From positions 1 to 15,557 of the forward strand of contig CAZXEJ010000048.1 of the NCBI GenBank assembly GCA_964639895.1: DNA of 15,557 nt. The letters run 5' to 3'. Below the pieces are notes generated by a model, which did not search any database, was not told the DNA's origin, and saw only the letters and a program-made list of their open reading frames with translations. The position numbers were made by a program, and so were the translations under genes. The stretch is from CAZXEJ01 sp964639895. GTDB taxonomy: Bacteria > Desulfobacterota_D > UBA1144 > Nemesobacterales > JADFKM01. Shown here piece by piece: positions 13,091-15,557 of this stretch (positions are counted from its first letter, which is position 1; every line of letters begins with the position of its first letter).

Positions 13091-14057
13091 GATTCCCTCC
13101 GCCCCACCCCCCATAGTGGATGCGCACGAGGACATCGCCTACCACATGAGGCGCTTCCGGCGGGAGTTCGAGCGGCCGACGGTGCCATGCCAGATAACGC
13201 TTCCCTTGCTCAAGAAGGGCGGAGTGAGGTTGGTCTTCAACACCGTGTTCGTGGCCGCCGGCGTTGAGCCGGATGACTGGGGGCGCGAGGCCGAAGCCCA
13301 ACTCGACCTCTACGACGAGATAGCCGTGCGCCATGCGGGCGAGGTGTACAGGATAACCGATGCGGACGCGCTCGGCCTGTTCGCCGAGGAGGGCTCCATA
13401 GGACTGCTCACCATGATGGAGGGGGCCGAACCCCTGGAGAGCCCAGACACGCTCGAGGAGTTCCACCGCAGGGGAGTGCGTGTAGTGTCGCTCACGTGGA
13501 ACACGGAGAACAAATACGCCTCCGGCTACTACACCGACAAGGGGCTTACCGCCGAGGGGGCCGAGCTCATACGGACGATGAACGAGCTCGGTATAGCGCT
13601 CGACCTCTCGCACATCAACGACCACGGGTTCTGGCCTGCGCTGGAGCTCACGGAACTCGTACCCCTGGCCACCCACTCGAACGCCCGTGCCCTGTGTCCC
13701 CACCCGCGCAACCTGACGGACGAGCAGATAAGGGCGATAGCCGAGAGGGGGGGCGTCGTGGGGGTGGTGCTGTACCGTCCCTTTCTTGCGGCCGAGGCAG
13801 AGGGTACGCTCGACGACGTGGTCCGACACGTGGCCCACATAGCGTCGCTCGTCGGCGAAGACCACGTCGGCATCGGAAGCGACCTCGACGGGGCCTCTCC
13901 ACGCGATTTTCCGAGCGAGATACGTACGGTGGCCGACCTGCCGCTCATCGCCGCTAGGCTCGCTGAGGCCGGATTCGACGACGAGGCCGTAAGGAAAGTG
14001 ATGGGGGGCAATTTCCTGCGCCTCCTGGCCTGCAACCTGGGAGCGCCGGAAGCATAA
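13083..14057 (+). CDS. Membrane/renal dipeptidase family metallopeptidase (peptidase M19)
   Basis: M19 enzymes are binuclear zinc dipeptidases of the amidohydrolase TIM-barrel fold that hydrolyse dipeptides, including those with D-residues or cyclic amide bonds. The 324-residue protein keeps every metal residue: IVDAHEDIA (His15, Asp17), MMEGAEPL (Glu113), LDLSHIND (His177), ATHSNARALCPHPRN (His198) and IGSDLDG (Asp267). LTWNTENKYASG near 137 and the closing KVMGGNFLRLL are also typical. There is no signal peptide, so it is probably cytoplasmic. The ATG at 13083 overlaps the MEMO stop by 8 bases (ATGGATAG), implying coupled translation. The MEMO link and the HyuB gene two genes upstream suggest a shared peptide or amide substrate, which is inference. 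Confidence 0.94.
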   Translation: MDRIPSAPPPIVDAHEDIAYHMRRFRREFERPTVPCQITLPLLKKGGVRLVFNTVFVAAGVEPDDWGREAEAQLDLYDEIAVRHAGEVYRITDADALGLFAEEGSIGLLTMMEGAEPLESPDTLEEFHRRGVRVVSLTWNTENKYASGYYTDKGLTAEGAELIRTMNELGIALDLSHINDHGFWPALELTELVPLATHSNARALCPHPRNLTDEQIRAIAERGGVVGVVLYRPFLAAEAEGTLDDVVRHVAHIASLVGEDHVGIGSDLDGASPRDFPSEIRTVADLPLIAARLAEAGFDDEAVRKVMGGNFLRLLACNLGAPEA

Positions 14058-14103
14058 GGAGCGTCCCGCTGAAGCGGTCGTCTCGGAACGACGGCATAAG
14101 GAG
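14052..14103 (+). repeat. Short direct repeat GCATAAGGAG at the end of the dipeptidase gene
   Basis: The 10-mer GCATAAGGAG occurs at 14052-14061 (including the dipeptidase TAA stop) and again at 14094-14103. Small stem-loops lie between them: CCGC/GCGG around 14066-14077 and GTCGT/ACGAC around 14078-14093. There is no T-run. It may be a local duplication or a terminator-like end structure, or chance. Confidence 0.3.
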
Positions 14104-14575
14104 TGCCGCAGAGCGCCCTCCGCCGCGGCGTGAAAAGCAGTCTCGGTGTAATCACCTCCCCAAGCGCGACAGACCGCTTCTCCAGTGCCGGGAAAGCGCT
14201 CAGGGGAAGGTTCCGTGGGCGAGCTCGCGTGGAATATGTGGGAGAGAGAGTCAGGACACCCCACACGCACATCCGGGCCACGCGCCACACCGGAGGACCC
14301 CTACAACCCGTCCCAGCGCCGTACCTTCTCTTGTCCCTGTGCCGACGGCGCCCACCTCGACCCACGACCCGCCTGGCACCTAGGCCATGAGTCCGGTATC
14401 CACTAGCACGAAGAGAGAAAGGGGGAGCAGTATAAGTAGAATAGAGGTTGCACCGGGAGCAGGGGGAGCGCCCTGCCGCACCCCTGCACAGGCCTCGGCG
14501 GCAACCCCACACCGCTACACTCGCCCTCCCGAAGCACCTACCACATGGAACGAGGACGGCGAAAGGGGGCGCTTC

Positions 14576-14604
14576 GCTCTCGGTCCGTCACGGCTGACGA
14601 GAGC
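14576..14604. repeat. Stem-loop, 7-bp perfect arms
   Basis: The arms GCTCTCG (14576-14582) and CGAGAGC (14598-14604) are perfect complements and enclose an inner CCGT-C-ACGG. It lies in the gene-free region; no T-run follows on either strand. Confidence 0.4.
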
Positions 14605-14648
14605 AGGGGCGACGTCCATGGTGATCTGTTATTCTGCACCCGCGAGAC

Positions 14649-14668
14649 ATCCGACGGCTGCGTCGGGT
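14649..14668. repeat. Stem-loop, 8 bp with tetraloop
   Basis: ATCCGACG (14649-14656) pairs with CGTCGGGT (14661-14668), with one G-U pair and the loop GCTG. It lies 45 bases after the previous stem-loop in the gene-free region. Confidence 0.4.
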
Positions 14669-14789
14669 ATGCGTTCCCCGCAACGCGCCTCAAATTGAGA
14701 GGGAGATACGAACGAGCCCTCCTCACTACCCCACTCCATCCACCCGCAGGTTAACAGGAGGCCAGCCAGAGTGAGACGGTGCGCTATGG

Positions 14790-14806
14790 GACGGCACCGC
14801 GCCGTC
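14790..14806. repeat. Stem-loop, 6-bp GC-rich
   Basis: GACGGC (14790-14795) pairs with GCCGTC (14801-14806) around a 5-base loop. An overlapping alternative, CGGTGC/GCACCG, uses bases from about 14776 to 14799, so two exclusive folds are possible. Confidence 0.35.
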
Positions 14807-14901
14807 GCCACTTCACACGTTATATCGCCGTAGTGTCGGTTATGAGACGCTTGTACCCGCTGGCCTCGCCGCCCGAAATAGATCGTCGCTTTGGGGGCCT
14901 C

Positions 14902-14917
14902 CCGACCCATGGGTCGG
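14902..14917. repeat. Perfect 16-bp palindrome
   Basis: CCGACCCATGGGTCGG is its own reverse complement with no spacer. A palindrome without a loop fits a protein-binding DNA site better than an RNA hairpin. It lies about 300 bases past the 23S 3' end in the direction of rRNA transcription. Confidence 0.45.
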
Positions 14918-15219
14918 ACAAATGAGTTGGGTTGCAGCTACAAAAGGGGGTTGCGTAGCCTGATGCAAAGGTGTCTTACTTTCGAAAAAAAGGCGGGACG
15001 CGTCGGGGCGAGGATTGAAATCCCCACGATGAAAGTCCGGGCGACGTCGCCGAGCTCGAAGAGGCCCTACACGGTGGGTGTAAATGGCGATACACGTCTC
15101 CCCGGCTATAGGTAAGATGGAAAGTGCGTCCGAGGCTGGAGGGCGCAGTAGGAATGACAATTAAACAGCGATACCGTGTGCGAGCGTCGGTCGGGCCGGG
15201 TTGAGCGTTCTCATGCCCC

Positions 15220-15557
<338 letters not shown>

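Larger units (their letters stand above)
14058..15219. other. About 1.16 kb gene-free region beside the 23S 3' end
   Basis: Open frames on both strands are short, lack ribosome sites and carry no recognisable domain; I call no gene. I looked for 5S rRNA (the conserved central GAAGUUAAGC and its flanks) on the strand of the 23S gene and found none. I also found no tRNA T-arm signature on either strand. What does stand out is a set of perfect or near-perfect stem-loops, listed separately, and a seven-T run on the minus strand (14991-14985). The region could hold an uncharacterised non-coding RNA, the long trailer of the rrn transcript, or gene remnants. Confidence 0.5.

Noticed and set aside
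14149..14162. AATCACCTCC, resembling the 16S rRNA 3' end
   Set aside because: The sequence before it does not match 16S helix 45; it is a chance anti-Shine-Dalgarno word.
14103..14754. Several 60-110 codon open frames in the gene-free region
   Set aside because: They occur in many frames on both strands, as expected at high GC, with no ribosome sites, domains or coding-like codon use.
14985..15027. Possible rho-independent terminator of the rrn transcript on the minus strand (seven T after GC-rich DNA)
   Set aside because: The T-run is real, but only a weak 4-bp stem (GGGG/CCCC with a long loop) or a loopless palindrome precedes it.
15005..15030. CRISPR-repeat-like word GAGGATTGAAATCCCC
   Set aside because: There is only one copy, with no spaced repeats or cas genes nearby.

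Overview
The window is bacterial chromosomal DNA, GC-rich (about 60% by eye). All genes are compact and use ATA isoleucine codons freely, which is unusual at this GC. A probable outer-membrane beta-barrel with a Sec signal, a lipoprotein cytochrome c and a heptosyltransferase-like GT9 enzyme point to a diderm (Gram-negative type) cell with c-type cytochromes. EF-Ts is the short form of about 198 residues. The 23S 3' end has the layout common in Desulfobacterota-like and neighbouring phyla. I cannot name the phylum with confidence; an uncultured or thermophile-related lineage is a guess.

Layout. (1) 1-3508, minus strand: the translation operon rpsB-tsf-pyrH-frr, followed by the start of an unrecognised membrane protein where uppS/cdsA often lie. 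rpsB-tsf and pyrH-frr (with the GTG start chosen here) overlap by 8 nt, and a stem-loop fills the tsf-pyrH gap. Ribosomal protein S2 has an extra acidic Ala/Glu/Pro-rich tail of about 165 residues. (2) 3541-3680: an AT-rich divergent promoter region. (3) 3681-5965, plus strand: an envelope redox or metal cassette made of a Met-rich beta-barrel-like protein, a small lipoprotein monohaem cytochrome c and a TlpA-type thioredoxin. (4) 6173-7045: sucD, without sucC beside it. (5) 7388-9428: divergent sugar-nucleotide epimerase (minus) and GT9 glycosyltransferase (plus), which share a promoter region with a dyad. (6) 9474-14057, plus strand: HyuB-type hydantoinase subunit without HyuA, an AhpD/carboxymuconolactone-decarboxylase-like protein, a MEMO-family protein with an N-terminal PqqD-like domain, and a renal-dipeptidase-family (M19) metallopeptidase overlapping it by 8 nt. 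(7) 14058-15219: about 1.16 kb with no credible gene but several short stem-loops. (8) 15220-15557, minus strand: the 3' end of 23S rRNA, with no 5S rRNA within the following 1.1 kb.

The most interesting parts are the PqqD-like/MEMO fusion coupled to a dipeptidase, the three-gene Met-rich barrel/cytochrome/TlpA cassette, the S2 tail, and the structured gene-free stretch beside an rrn operon that seems to lack a linked 5S gene.
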